A stretch of 64,000 bases of DNA. Source: Saprospiraceae bacterium (GTDB taxonomy: Bacteria; Bacteroidota; Bacteroidia; Chitinophagales; Saprospiraceae). Below the pieces are notes generated by a model. That model was not told the DNA's origin. It saw only the letters and a list, made by a program, of their open reading frames with translations, and made no database searches. The stretch spans positions 19,330-83,329 of the forward strand of contig JAGPCT010000010.1 in NCBI GenBank assembly GCA_018057925.1. Direction: 5' to 3'. The position numbers were made by a program, and so were the translations under genes. Shown one piece after another: positions 54,079 to 62,173 of the stretch (positions are counted from its first letter, which is position 1; every line of letters begins with the position of its first letter).

Positions 54079-54163
54079 AAACGGCACATTTGGTTTTGCC
54101 CGACACACGACTTGGCCCGACCCTTTGGGAAGCCGACCCTTCGCAAAACCAAAAGAGCCATTT
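54079..54163. repeat. Long imperfect palindrome (attC-like) after the padR pair
   Basis: Perfect 11-base arms TTTGGTTTTGC (54089-54099) and GCAAAACCAAA (54143-54153), then a three-base mismatched spacer on each side (ACA, AGA), then an outer GGC/GCC box and AAA/TTT. Box-spacer-stem symmetry of this kind is typical of integron attC sites. A small hairpin CACTGC/GCAGTG lies at about 53918-53942. No integrase is present. Confidence 0.5.
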
Positions 54164-54195
54164 TTTACCAACGCAAAGAATGACATTAGGACTTT

Positions 54196-54482
54196 AAACC
54201 CAAATTCCGCATTAGACAAATGCAGAATCGATTTACGACTCGTAATCAATGGTTTACAGAAACCATTGAAACGATTCGTACATCGGGATTAACCCTCATA
54301 ATCAGCACTATACGGTTTTTCAAAACCTTTATTGCTGAATTACATCTAACTAAATCACAACAAGTTGATTATCATATATTTGGAAATATATTGATTCGTG
54401 ACTATTTGAATTTCAACACAACAAAAAGTTAGCTACATATTTCTTAAAGACAATATTTTGCCTTTAATATGAATTCGGGTTG
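54196..54482 (+). repeat. R1 dispersed repeat, extended copy
   Basis: Starts AAACCCAAATTC, runs through the full R1 interior (54196-54343, including CAATGGTTT/AAACCATTG), then continues with an extra ~135-base block that ends in the usual GAATTCGGGTT. That extra block is shared with 9818-9889. Confidence 0.75.
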
Positions 54483-54555
54483 AAAAACCATTTAATACTG
54501 ATTATAAGGGAAATCCGAATTTTTTCCATATTTGTCTAATGCGGAATTAAGGTTA
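54483..54555 (-). repeat. R1 repeat, short inverted copy
   Basis: The reverse complement contains AACCTTAATTCCGCATTAGAC and CCTTATAATCAGTATT; it directly abuts the extended copy, giving head-to-head R1 elements. Confidence 0.5.
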
Positions 54556-54653
54556 AGCGGCATTTACAATGGTCAAAGGTAGATTTGTGAATTGTCTTAT
54601 ATTAAATACCCCAACCGTTAATTGCCACACTTCACATAAAAACTAAAAAAAAG

Positions 54654-54683
54654 TTTGTTATTTTAAAAAAAGATATATCTTTG
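54654..54683 (+). promoter_or_regulatory. Promoter of tRNA-Val
   Basis: TTTG (54654-54657), 18-base spacer, TATCTTTG (54676-54683); the tRNA begins 34 bases later. Confidence 0.7.
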
Positions 54684-54717
54684 CAACGCTTTAGAAGAAA
54701 AGCACTCAAAATAAAAT

Positions 54718-54792
54718 GGGAGCATAGCTCAGCTGGTTCAGAGCATCTGCCTTACAAGCAGAGGGTCAGGGGTTCGAATCCCTTTGCTCCCA
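54718..54792 (+). tRNA. tRNA-Val (TAC)
   Basis: Acceptor GGGAGCA/TGCTCCC, anticodon stem TCTGC/GCAGA with loop CTTACAA (anticodon TAC), T arm CAGGG GTTCGAAT CCCTT. No encoded CCA. The DNA after it is accessory, consistent with tRNA genes as integration sites. Confidence 0.95.
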
Positions 54793-54802
54793 CTACTCTT
54801 AC

Positions 54803-54832
54803 AAGGGTTTCAAGAAATTGGAACCCTTTTTT
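54803..54832 (+). terminator. Terminator of tRNA-Val
   Basis: AAGGGTTTC/GGAACCCTT stem followed by TTTTTT. Confidence 0.75.
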
Positions 54833-55184
54833 AATTTTCATAGGATATGTTCGGGTTCAAAACGACGATTTTTCGGCTAAATATTAAACAACCTATTTTG
54901 TAAAAGAGGGTCGGGCATGGCCTCTGCTTTTCTGATATTTTTCGTTATGCGCAAAAAGCGTTTTGTAAACGTTCCATCATAGTGCGTTCTAAAGTGTTTT
55001 GCCCGCAACTGGTCGTATTCATTGCCATGATAAAGCGGTTTGTACTTTTGTGTAATCTGTCTTGAACTTTTGCTTTGGGTTTGGCACTCATACATTGAAT
55101 GCCCGAAGGCACCACGATGCAAAAAATAACCACCTATCAAATAGAGTACCCTACATCTTTTTTTTCAATACTTCGCTAAAAAAT
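54833..55184. other. Region after tRNA-Val, no gene supported
   Basis: Two overlapping minus-strand open frames (54877-55140, 54945-55133) have no recognised domain and probably reflect debris next to the transposase remnant. Confidence 0.4.
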
Positions 55185-55607
55185 CTAAGCGGCAATTTTC
55201 CCAAAGTCAAGGAATCGTTTAATAATCTTCTTATTTTTCTCAAGTTTGGGGTTTATCCCGAACATTGCAATAAATCGATTTAGTAGTAACTCGTTGTGAT
55301 ACTGCGTTTTCACATCACTCATAGAGAATACATAGTCCGCTTCCGGTTTTTCGTCCTTTAAAGGAATCCAGTGTGCAATTTTAGCCAAACTAATCGCTGT
55401 AAGTGACATGTTCCAGTGAAAGTGCAGTTTGTTTTCGCTCCTAGCTTCGCAATGATTTAATCCTGTATACTGCTTGGCATCCCTGTATAAAAACTCGATT
55501 TGAAATCGGAGTCGGTACATCTGAATAATTTCATCCCAATTCTGTTTTAAATCTGTGGTGAAATAAATTTTGTGAGACCAGTTTCCCTTTTTGATCTTAT
55601 AATTCAA
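55185..55607 (-). pseudogene. IS4-family transposase, C-terminal remnant
   Basis: 140 codons with the YREK signature of IS4-type DDE transposases (YRLRFQIEFLYRDAK) and a C-terminus ending FLDFGKIAA. The N-terminal two-thirds with both catalytic Asp residues are missing; homology stops at about 55605, where an unrelated plus-strand fragment begins. It shares RFQIEFL.RD.KQYTGL with the transposase at 62685-63828, so both come from one IS group. Confidence 0.8.
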
Positions 55608-55784
55608 CTAATATCTTCAATAATTGGTGTCCCATTTTTCCAAATTCCTGAAGACAAAAATTTATACAGGTTCAGAATGACAGATGAATCCATCGATTAT
55701 ATAAAAATTGGTCTTTATAGAAAAATATGGTATGGCAAACTAGTGACTTATATCGAAGCAAAGAAGAAAGAAAAGGAAGAATAA
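55608..55784 (+). pseudogene. C-terminal fragment of an unknown gene
   Basis: Open frame ending QIPEDKNLYRFRMTDESID followed by KIWYGKLVTYIEAKKKEKEE, with no start; it abuts the transposase remnant on the opposite strand. The family is not recognised. It was probably cut by the IS insertion. Confidence 0.35.
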
Positions 55785-55904
55785 GAGAAGGTCCCCTCAA
55801 AAGTTAATATTTGACCCTAGCATTGTAATACATACAATATACGCATCTAAAGTTATGAATTCTTTCAAAAACAGGGGTAACTGTTGCACTCCCGTAATTT
55901 AGTG

Positions 55905-55996
55905 GAAATTCCGGAGCATGCTGACCCCCTGACCGGACTAAAATACTGACTTGAATTTAGATTTTATGGAATGAAATTCCGGTGATACTGACCCCC
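55905..55996. repeat. IS21-like terminal repeats, orphan
   Basis: Two direct repeats of GAAATTCCGG followed by CTGACCCCC (55905-55929 and 55973-55996), 44 bases apart, with a further ACCGG between. Multiple internal repeats of this type occur at the ends of IS21-family elements. No istA/istB genes are present, so this is a leftover end. Confidence 0.5.
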
Positions 55997-56176
55997 TTTA
56001 AATGATTTATTGTAAAACAACTTGATTACAACTTATTTCTTAAATCTCTACCTTATAATTACCCCCGCTCCCACCACCTCCGACCTCTATCTAAAATTCT
56101 TTAAAAAAATCTACAGCGACACACTTTGGCGTCCCTCCGAAATAACTTTACCGCAGTAATAAAAAATGATAACTGT

Positions 56177-57892
56177 ATGGCACAAACAACACTAAAACAA
56201 GAGGTTTTAAGCAGCATCGGCATAGTTTACAACTTAGCAGAGAATAGTAAATTAGACAATTCACTATTTGAGAAGTCAGACAAAGAGCTTTCGTTTCTTG
56301 CCGACTACTTTCATAGCTCAAAATCACAGGCACTCATTATCTCTGTTATCTTCACTTTGAACTATAAAGGACGTAAAGTTGATTTAGATGATTTGAATTC
56401 ATTTTTTGATTGTAATCCGATGAAATTACTGGAATACAGCGATGATTTTGTAGAATTATATGAAAGACGCTTGCTGCGTAAAAACAACAAAAACAATAGG
56501 TTTAGAGAAATAAGACTTAAAGGTGCAGACGAGGAATTTTGCGTAAACGAATTAATTTCTGAAAAAATATTTAAAAACGAACCTATTCCTGAAGTTTTGA
56601 TTAATATCGTGAAGTTTGAAGATAAATTCACTTTGCTTGAAAAACTATATGAATTAGGTAAGGAGCGTGTAGAAGAAGAAATTATGTCAAAAGAATTGTT
56701 TGAGCAAACCCAAAACATTTTAGATGAAAATATGCACTTTCCTCTAATTGAAAAAACAAGATTTTTAGGAATATCTATTGGAGATAAATATTTGTTTTTA
56801 TACGTTGTTTGGAAATTCTTAGAAGGTACTAAAAAACCTTGGGTCCACCAAACTTTCAACGACATTTACGATAGACCATACGAACGTTTGACCCAAATAC
56901 AAAGGTTTTTAACCAAAGAAAACAATTTGATTATGGATGATTGGCTAGAAAAAGATGATGCTGCTTTTTTTGACGATGCTAGAATGAAACTCACAGAAAA
57001 AGCACTAGACCTACTGACCGAATGCGGCATTAAATTCTTCAATAAGGATTTAGACAAGAAGAAAAAAGAGAATGTGATCCTACCTGATAATGTACCATTT
57101 CGTAAATTATTTTATAGTGATAGTGAATTGCAACAATTGGACTTATTGAAAACTCTTTTGGTAGAGGAAAATTTTAAAAACACACAAGAACGATTAGGGC
57201 ATAAAGCTTTACCCAAAGGTGTAACTGAATTGCTGCACGGTGTACCTGGCACGGGGAAAACAGAAAGTGTTTTGCAAATAGCCAAAGCTACTAATCGCGA
57301 AATAATGAAAGTTGATATTAGCGCATCACGTACTATGTGGTTTGGCGAAAGTGAAAAACTTATCAAAGAAGTTTTCGAAGATTATAAATCCTATGCAAAA
57401 GAACTAAGCCTTATGCCTATTTTGTTTTTCAATGAAGCCGATGCCATAATTGCTAAACGTAAAGAAGCAAATTCTTCCAATATAAGTGATACTGAAAATA
57501 GAATCCAGAATATTTTGCTTGAAGAGATTGAAAACTTTGAAGGTATTTTAATTGCCACAACAAACTTAGTGAACAATATGGATATTGCATTTGAGCGGCG
57601 ATTTTTATTTAAAATTGAGTTCCAAAAGCCGGGCATTCCAGCCAAAACACAAATATGGCAATCCAAAATGCCGCATTTATCAAACGAAGAGTGTGGATTA
57701 TTGGCATCACAATTTGATTTTTCGGGGGGGCAGATTGACAACATCGTTCGTAAAAATGAAATCAATGAGATTATTCACGGAAACAAAGTGGATTTAAAAA
57801 CGCTTCTTGAATTCTGCAAAGAAGAAACTTTAAGTAATCAGTTTTCGAGAATGCCGATTGGATTTAATAGAAATAATATCAAAAAAAATTGA
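56177..57892 (+). CDS. AAA+ ATPase with novel N-terminal region
   Basis: 571 residues from ATG 56177 (an earlier TTG at 56126 overlaps a -7-like box). Residues 1-330 are helical and unlike any domain I recognise. The AAA+ core follows: Walker A GVPGTGKTES (~355), Walker B ILFFNEADAI (Asn in place of the first Asp, ~414), sensor 1 ATTN (~460), arginine finger FERRFLFKIEF (~472). The sequence is closest to Cdc48/FtsH-type classic AAA modules that remodel proteins in hexamers. No protease motif. It heads a co-directional five-gene run (to 60914). It likely remodels a partner protein or complex under control of the other products (inference). Confidence 0.8.
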   Translation: MAQTTLKQEVLSSIGIVYNLAENSKLDNSLFEKSDKELSFLADYFHSSKSQALIISVIFTLNYKGRKVDLDDLNSFFDCNPMKLLEYSDDFVELYERRLLRKNNKNNRFREIRLKGADEEFCVNELISEKIFKNEPIPEVLINIVKFEDKFTLLEKLYELGKERVEEEIMSKELFEQTQNILDENMHFPLIEKTRFLGISIGDKYLFLYVVWKFLEGTKKPWVHQTFNDIYDRPYERLTQIQRFLTKENNLIMDDWLEKDDAAFFDDARMKLTEKALDLLTECGIKFFNKDLDKKKKENVILPDNVPFRKLFYSDSELQQLDLLKTLLVEENFKNTQERLGHKALPKGVTELLHGVPGTGKTESVLQIAKATNREIMKVDISASRTMWFGESEKLIKEVFEDYKSYAKELSLMPILFFNEADAIIAKRKEANSSNISDTENRIQNILLEEIENFEGILIATTNLVNNMDIAFERRFLFKIEFQKPGIPAKTQIWQSKMPHLSNEECGLLASQFDFSGGQIDNIVRKNEINEIIHGNKVDLKTLLEFCKEETLSNQFSRMPIGFNRNNIKKN

Positions 57893-57956
57893 GAACTTTA
57901 CTACGTCATAGTTTGGCGCACTCATGACTTTTCTTTGCAATACAAAAAAAGAAATA

Positions 57957-58538
57957 ATGACTCTACAAGAATTTATTAAACAATACGACTATCAGGGCTC
58001 AATCGTGTTATTAGAAGGCAAGCGAGATGTCCTTCCGGCTGACCGCCAATTTCTCATCACCATCGGCCAATTACTTGCATCCCAGACTAAGTATATCCTT
58101 TTCAGAAGTGGCAATGCTTCAGGTGCTGACGAATATTTCTCACAAGGTGTGACATCCATTAACGCTCAACGACTACAAGTCATAACCCCTTATAGCGGTC
58201 ACCGAAAAAAGTACAATGTGGCCTCGCAAACAGTTTCATTAGATTCAATTGATTTACTAAGTGAACCGGCAGTAGTTTATGAGACTCAAAAAAACAAGAA
58301 AAATGCTAAACTTATCACGGACTATATCGCCGGGAATAAACACGCCATCAAAGGAGCGTATCTCTTGCGTGACACCATTAAGGTCATTGGTACTAATGCA
58401 ATCCCACCATGTACAGTGGCTTTGTTTTATGACGACCTTCTCCAGCCAAAAACCGGGGGCACCGGTCACACCATGCAGGTCTGCGACGAAAACAATGTAC
58501 CTTATATGGATCAAAGGGTATGGATGAAATGGATTTAA
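57957..58538 (+). CDS. SLOG-like Rossmann protein
   Basis: 193 residues. Central FRSGNASGADEYFSQGV matches the nucleotide- or ligand-binding turn of SLOG/YspA-type proteins (Ser-Gly-x-Ala-x-Gly-Ala-Asp), preceded by the first strand SIVLLEGKRDV. SLOG domains sense or make nucleotide-derived signals in several conflict systems. The C-terminal third (VALFYDDLLQPKTGGTGHT) may form the rest of a Rossmann sheet. ATG 57957 follows a TTTCTTTG box. Assignment rests on the one motif. Confidence 0.55.
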   Translation: MTLQEFIKQYDYQGSIVLLEGKRDVLPADRQFLITIGQLLASQTKYILFRSGNASGADEYFSQGVTSINAQRLQVITPYSGHRKKYNVASQTVSLDSIDLLSEPAVVYETQKNKKNAKLITDYIAGNKHAIKGAYLLRDTIKVIGTNAIPPCTVALFYDDLLQPKTGGTGHTMQVCDENNVPYMDQRVWMKWI

Positions 58539-58560
58539 TCAACATTAATACTAAACCGAA

Positions 58561-58989
58561 ATGAAAAAAGATAAAAAATATAGTTTGCCGGAGGTAACGA
58601 TCCCATTCACAACTAAAGAAATTTCGATGCGAACAGAATATGATATAGCTAATAAAACCTTTCTATACGCCAATCATTTAGTAAATATCCCTACCGGAAT
58701 AACCTTTAGAAAAGATCATTATGATATTACAGATGCCTCAAAAGTGATATATGTGAACCTGGATGAAGCAATGAGAAACAAAATAACCTGGCGCGATTTG
58801 GATAACATCTGGGAATATCATCATATATTTAGGGAAACACACGACTATTTGTTTACTATAGATATTGAGCAAGAACTCAATTATATCTTATACAAGTGTG
58901 GAGATCTCATTAGTATGACTGATTTTGAACAAATTCTTGAAAAGGAAGACTATTATACCAGATTGCTTGAATTGGCTGAAGAGGTTTAA
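58561..58989 (+). CDS. Unknown acidic protein in the AAA/SLOG/WYL cluster
   Basis: 142 residues, mixed alpha/beta, net acidic, with no recognised motif, signal or membrane segment. Notable stretches: NKTFLYANHLVNIPTGITFRK and ITWRDLDNIWEYHH. It begins 22 bases after the SLOG-like gene and lies 58 bases before the WYL gene, so it is co-transcribed. It may be an effector or adaptor of the cluster (inference from position only). Confidence 0.6.
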   Translation: MKKDKKYSLPEVTIPFTTKEISMRTEYDIANKTFLYANHLVNIPTGITFRKDHYDITDASKVIYVNLDEAMRNKITWRDLDNIWEYHHIFRETHDYLFTIDIEQELNYILYKCGDLISMTDFEQILEKEDYYTRLLELAEEV

Positions 58990-59047
58990 ATATTAGAATT
59001 CCTATATTCAATGACTAATTTAAATAAAATGGAAGAAGAAAAACACA

Positions 59048-59968
59048 ATGTCTAAAGCCGGCTACATATCTCGTTATGCCATTATGCTCAAGAAATTGAG
59101 ACAAAGACCTTATAGCACTTTTGAGGAGCTACAGGACTATGTCTTGCGCGAGGCAGAGTTTATGGTGGATCGTGATGACCAACTGAATATCGGGTTTTCT
59201 AAGCGCACCTTTCAGCGCGACCTTAAGGAGATTAGGAACCTATTCGGCATAAAAATAGAATATTCCACAAGTAGAAAGGGATATTACATCGTCGATGACA
59301 CTTACGAAAATCTGAATTTTCAGCGAATGTTAGAGGCTTACGACGTGTTCAATTTGCTTCAGAAATCCGGTGAATATAGGGAACACCTATATTTCGAAGA
59401 GCGGCGCGCATTGGGCACAGAATACTTAGCCAGCCTCCTTTCTTCTATCAAAAACAGAACGATGTTAGAGCTGGAGTACAAAAAATTTGCAGAAGATACA
59501 TCCTCTAAAAGAGCGATCAAGCCCTATGCCCTCAAAGAATATGCCAATCGCTGGTACCTCATAGGAGAGGATACCAAAGATGGCGTCATAAAGACATTTG
59601 GCTTGGATAGAATTGTCTCCGTTGGACTCACTAAGGTGAAATTTGTATTACCGGATGATTTCAGCATGGAAGAGCGCTATCGCAATGCGTTTGGCATCAT
59701 CACAGAAGATGGTGTAGAGGCTGAGGACATTGTACTTTCTTTCAAAAAAAAATATGGCACCATGGCAAAGACCTTGCCATTTCACCCCTCACAAGAAATT
59801 TTGATTGATACAAAAGACGAGCTGCGGATAAAAATACATATCGTCCCTGCCTTTGACTTTATCAATGAAATTCTATCATGGGGAGACGATGTAAAAGTCT
59901 TACAATCTAAAAGCTTGATAAAGCAAGTAAAAAACAGACTGAAAAAAGCTTTGAAACAATATGAATAA
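59048..59968 (+). CDS. WYL-domain transcriptional regulator
   Basis: 306 residues. N-terminal winged helix (~5-75: SKRTFQRDLKEIRNLFGI is the recognition region), WYL domain with the literal motif in NRWYLIGEDT (~165-174) and preceding LELEYKKF/IKPYALKEY, and a C-terminal WCX-like extension (~225-306). WYL regulators such as CapW and BrxR repress defence operons and respond to nucleic-acid or nucleotide ligands. Here it is the fourth gene of the cluster and probably its regulator (inference). Confidence 0.88.
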   Translation: MSKAGYISRYAIMLKKLRQRPYSTFEELQDYVLREAEFMVDRDDQLNIGFSKRTFQRDLKEIRNLFGIKIEYSTSRKGYYIVDDTYENLNFQRMLEAYDVFNLLQKSGEYREHLYFEERRALGTEYLASLLSSIKNRTMLELEYKKFAEDTSSKRAIKPYALKEYANRWYLIGEDTKDGVIKTFGLDRIVSVGLTKVKFVLPDDFSMEERYRNAFGIITEDGVEAEDIVLSFKKKYGTMAKTLPFHPSQEILIDTKDELRIKIHIVPAFDFINEILSWGDDVKVLQSKSLIKQVKNRLKKALKQYE

Positions 59969-60002
59969 TTGTCTAATTCAAGTATAAATTTATCTTATTA
60001 AA

Positions 60003-60914
60003 ATGATGGACTTCATTGGTGATATTCACGGACACGCAGACAAACTAGAAGAAATACTCTTAAAATTGGGGTATGAAAAAAATAAGGGTGTATTCGCCCA
60101 TCCAGAAAGAAAAGTATTATTTGTGGGCGACTATATTGACCGTGGGCCAAAAATTAAGGAAACACTTCAAATAGTCAAATCAATGGTTGACAGCAATAAT
60201 GCCATCGCTTTAATGGGCAACCACGAATACAATGCTCTGTGCTTTCATTTCCAAGAGACCGAAGGAGGACACCTTAGAAAACATTTAATCAAAAACATCA
60301 TACAGCATTACGAGACTTTAAAACAATTTCAAAACAAGCAACGCGAATATGAAGATTATCTAGAATGGTTTAAGACCTTGCCGCTTTATTATGAGACGGA
60401 TACTTTCAGGGCAGTTCACGCTTGTTGGGAAAACTCCAACATCGAGTATTTAAGAAAAAAATTAGTGAACGACCGCCTGACGGATGAACTTATTTATCAA
60501 TCCGTAAAAAAAGGCTCAAAATTCAATGAAGTATTAGACCAAACCTTGAAAGGTAAAGAAATGAGAATGCCGGAAGGGCTTTTCTTTTTTGACAAAGATG
60601 GCACAAAGCGAACCGAGATTAGGATAAAATGGTGGGAAGACCCTTCTAAAATGACGTATAAATCTATAAGCGTTGAACCCATTGACAATTTACCAGAAAA
60701 GCCCGTTGAATTAGCCGAATTAAAGTCTTCCACCTTTTATAGTGATCATGATAAAAAGGTATTTTTCGGGCATTATTGGCTTAAAGGTAAGCCGATACTT
60801 TACAGAGAAAATATTTGTTGTTTAGATTATAGCGTAGCGAAAGGAGGAAAGCTTGTTGCCTATAGCCTAAACGGAGAAACTATTTTAGACAATAAGAACC
60901 TGAACTATGTCTAA
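60003..60914 (+). CDS. PP2A-type calcineurin-like metallophosphoesterase
   Basis: 303 residues. All phosphoesterase metal motifs are intact: GDIHGHADKLEE (residues ~5-16), VGDYIDRGP (~42-50), MGNHEYNALC (~71-80), a central His in RAVHACWE, and GHYWLKGKP. Relatives are Ser/Thr protein phosphatases and dinucleoside polyphosphate hydrolases. A mid-protein insert (~180-230) is lineage-specific. Last gene of the AAA/SLOG/WYL cluster; 17 bases after its stop begins an attC-like palindrome. Confidence 0.85.
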   Translation: MMDFIGDIHGHADKLEEILLKLGYEKNKGVFAHPERKVLFVGDYIDRGPKIKETLQIVKSMVDSNNAIALMGNHEYNALCFHFQETEGGHLRKHLIKNIIQHYETLKQFQNKQREYEDYLEWFKTLPLYYETDTFRAVHACWENSNIEYLRKKLVNDRLTDELIYQSVKKGSKFNEVLDQTLKGKEMRMPEGLFFFDKDGTKRTEIRIKWWEDPSKMTYKSISVEPIDNLPEKPVELAELKSSTFYSDHDKKVFFGHYWLKGKPILYRENICCLDYSVAKGGKLVAYSLNGETILDNKNLNYV

Positions 60915-60930
60915 AGGAAAAACATCACAT

Positions 60931-61050
60931 AATAACAAAGTTTCCGTTGCGCCCTTCGGACGGACAATGAAAACGGTGTTGAACGAAACCGGTAATGCAT
61001 TATGGTTTATCAAAAGTAGTTTTCAGACCTTAATGGCACATCTGTCCCGG
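60931..61050 (+). repeat. attC-like repeat, copy 1
   Basis: About 120 bases, aligned almost without gaps to 62169-62283. Core fold: outer box AAC/GTT, three-base spacers (AAA, GGT), stem GTTTCCGTTG.../...CAATGAAAAC, tip GCCCTTCGGACG. It ends with GTTGAAC, which fits the GTTRRRY core of integron attC sites. Confidence 0.6.
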
Positions 61051-61063
61051 AGGTTAGCCAGAA

Positions 61064-61163
61064 GGATACACCATAATTTCCGGTTCTAAGTGCATGAGCA
61101 AGTATGGTGTATCCATATTCCTTTATGCTAAATACAACAATAAGTATAAAAACCGGAAATTAT
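61064..61163. repeat. Two overlapping, mutually exclusive inverted repeats
   Basis: GGATACACCATA (61064-61075) pairs with 61103-61114; ATAATTTCCGGTT (61073-61085) pairs with AACCGGAAATTAT (61151-61163). The inner left arms share three bases, so only one hairpin can form at a time. All arms are perfect. Confidence 0.65.
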
Positions 61164-61287
61164 GCCCAAAAAACTGTTTATATTTATCTCCATAAATATA
61201 AAAAGCAGAACACAGGTAAAATGATTCTTCCCTATGGCAATATCGGGTTTGTCCAAATGAAGTACATCTGTCCCGATGAATAGCGGG

Positions 61288-61349
61288 ATTGATACCCGGA
61301 AGTGGTTGTTTTTTTGAGGGTGGGGCGGGTATCAATACTCCTTTGTGTT
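61288..61349. repeat. Downstream module of the flanking repeat, copy 1
   Basis: Inverted repeat ATTGATACCCG (61288-61298) and CGGGTATCAAT (61326-61336). The block from GTTTTTTTGAGGGTGGG to ATCAATACTCCTTTGTGTT (61305-61349) recurs at 62473-62517. It ends 26 bases before the methyltransferase ATG. Confidence 0.6.
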
Positions 61350-61375
61350 ATATGCTACCTTAAGGTACAACATCA

Positions 61376-62173
61376 ATGGATATAAAATACGACAAAATAG
61401 GAACAGGATATAATTCGACCAGACAAGCCGACCCATACTTAACTGAAAGACTTCTTTACCATTTACAGCCCAATACCGACAAGCTTTATCTTGACATTGG
61501 TTGCGGAACGGGAAACTACACAATTACTTTAGCAAACAAAGGTTTCAACTTTGTTGGTGTTGAGCCGTCCGAAAAAATGCTTAACGAAGCAAAGTCCCGA
61601 AATCAAGACATAAATTGGCTTAAAGGAACAGCAGAACAAATACCAGCAGACGACAAATCGTTTGACGGCATTATTGCCACTTTGACTATTCACCATTGGA
61701 CAGACTTAAAAAAAGCATTTATTGAAATTAACCGAGTGTTGTCAGACAACAGCAGAATAGTAGTGTTCACTTCAACACCTGAACAAATGAAAGGATATTG
61801 GTTAAATCATTATTTCCCAAAAATGCTGTATGCTTCCATTCTTCAAATGCCGTCACATGCAGACATAAACCAAGCCATTTCACAAACAGAACTTGAAATT
61901 ACAGACATTGAAAAGTATTTTATTAAAGATGACCTACAAGACTGTTTTTTATACGTTGGGAAAAATAATCCAGCCCGCTATTTTGACGAAACAATCCGAC
62001 ACGGAATTTCATCATTCTCATCGTTATCCAACATTGACGAAGTGAAACAAGGATTATCAAAACTTAGAAACGACATAGACAACCATCTGTTTGACAAAAT
62101 AAGAAACCAATATGCAAACGAATTGGGAGATTACTTATTTATTGCGATTGACAAGAGAGGCAGCATACAATAA
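61376..62173 (+). CDS. Class I SAM-dependent methyltransferase in a possible cassette
   Basis: 265 residues. Motif I LDIGCGTGNYTITLANKG (~41-58), acidic residue in VGVEPSEKM, motif IV FDGIIATLTIHHWTDL, and RVLSDNSRIVVF. UbiE/arsenite-methylase-like core of the Methyltransf_11/25 type; target not evident. The stop TAA (62171-62173) overlaps the AAC box of the downstream attC-like copy, as is usual for integron cassettes. Flanking repeats on both sides and a single gene support a mobile unit. Confidence 0.85.
   Translation: MDIKYDKIGTGYNSTRQADPYLTERLLYHLQPNTDKLYLDIGCGTGNYTITLANKGFNFVGVEPSEKMLNEAKSRNQDINWLKGTAEQIPADDKSFDGIIATLTIHHWTDLKKAFIEINRVLSDNSRIVVFTSTPEQMKGYWLNHYFPKMLYASILQMPSHADINQAISQTELEITDIEKYFIKDDLQDCFLYVGKNNPARYFDETIRHGISSFSSLSNIDEVKQGLSKLRNDIDNHLFDKIRNQYANELGDYLFIAIDKRGSIQ

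Noticed and set aside
994..54555. R1 copies as a CRISPR array
   Set aside because: Copies are scattered over more than 50 kb, vary in length and orientation, and no cas gene is present.
54877..55140. 87-codon minus-strand frame after tRNA-Val
   Set aside because: A second overlapping frame is equally open, no family is seen, and the surroundings are IS debris.
60907..61089. 60-codon frame overlapping the phosphoesterase stop
   Set aside because: Reads through the attC-like repeat; the second repeat copy does not keep it open.
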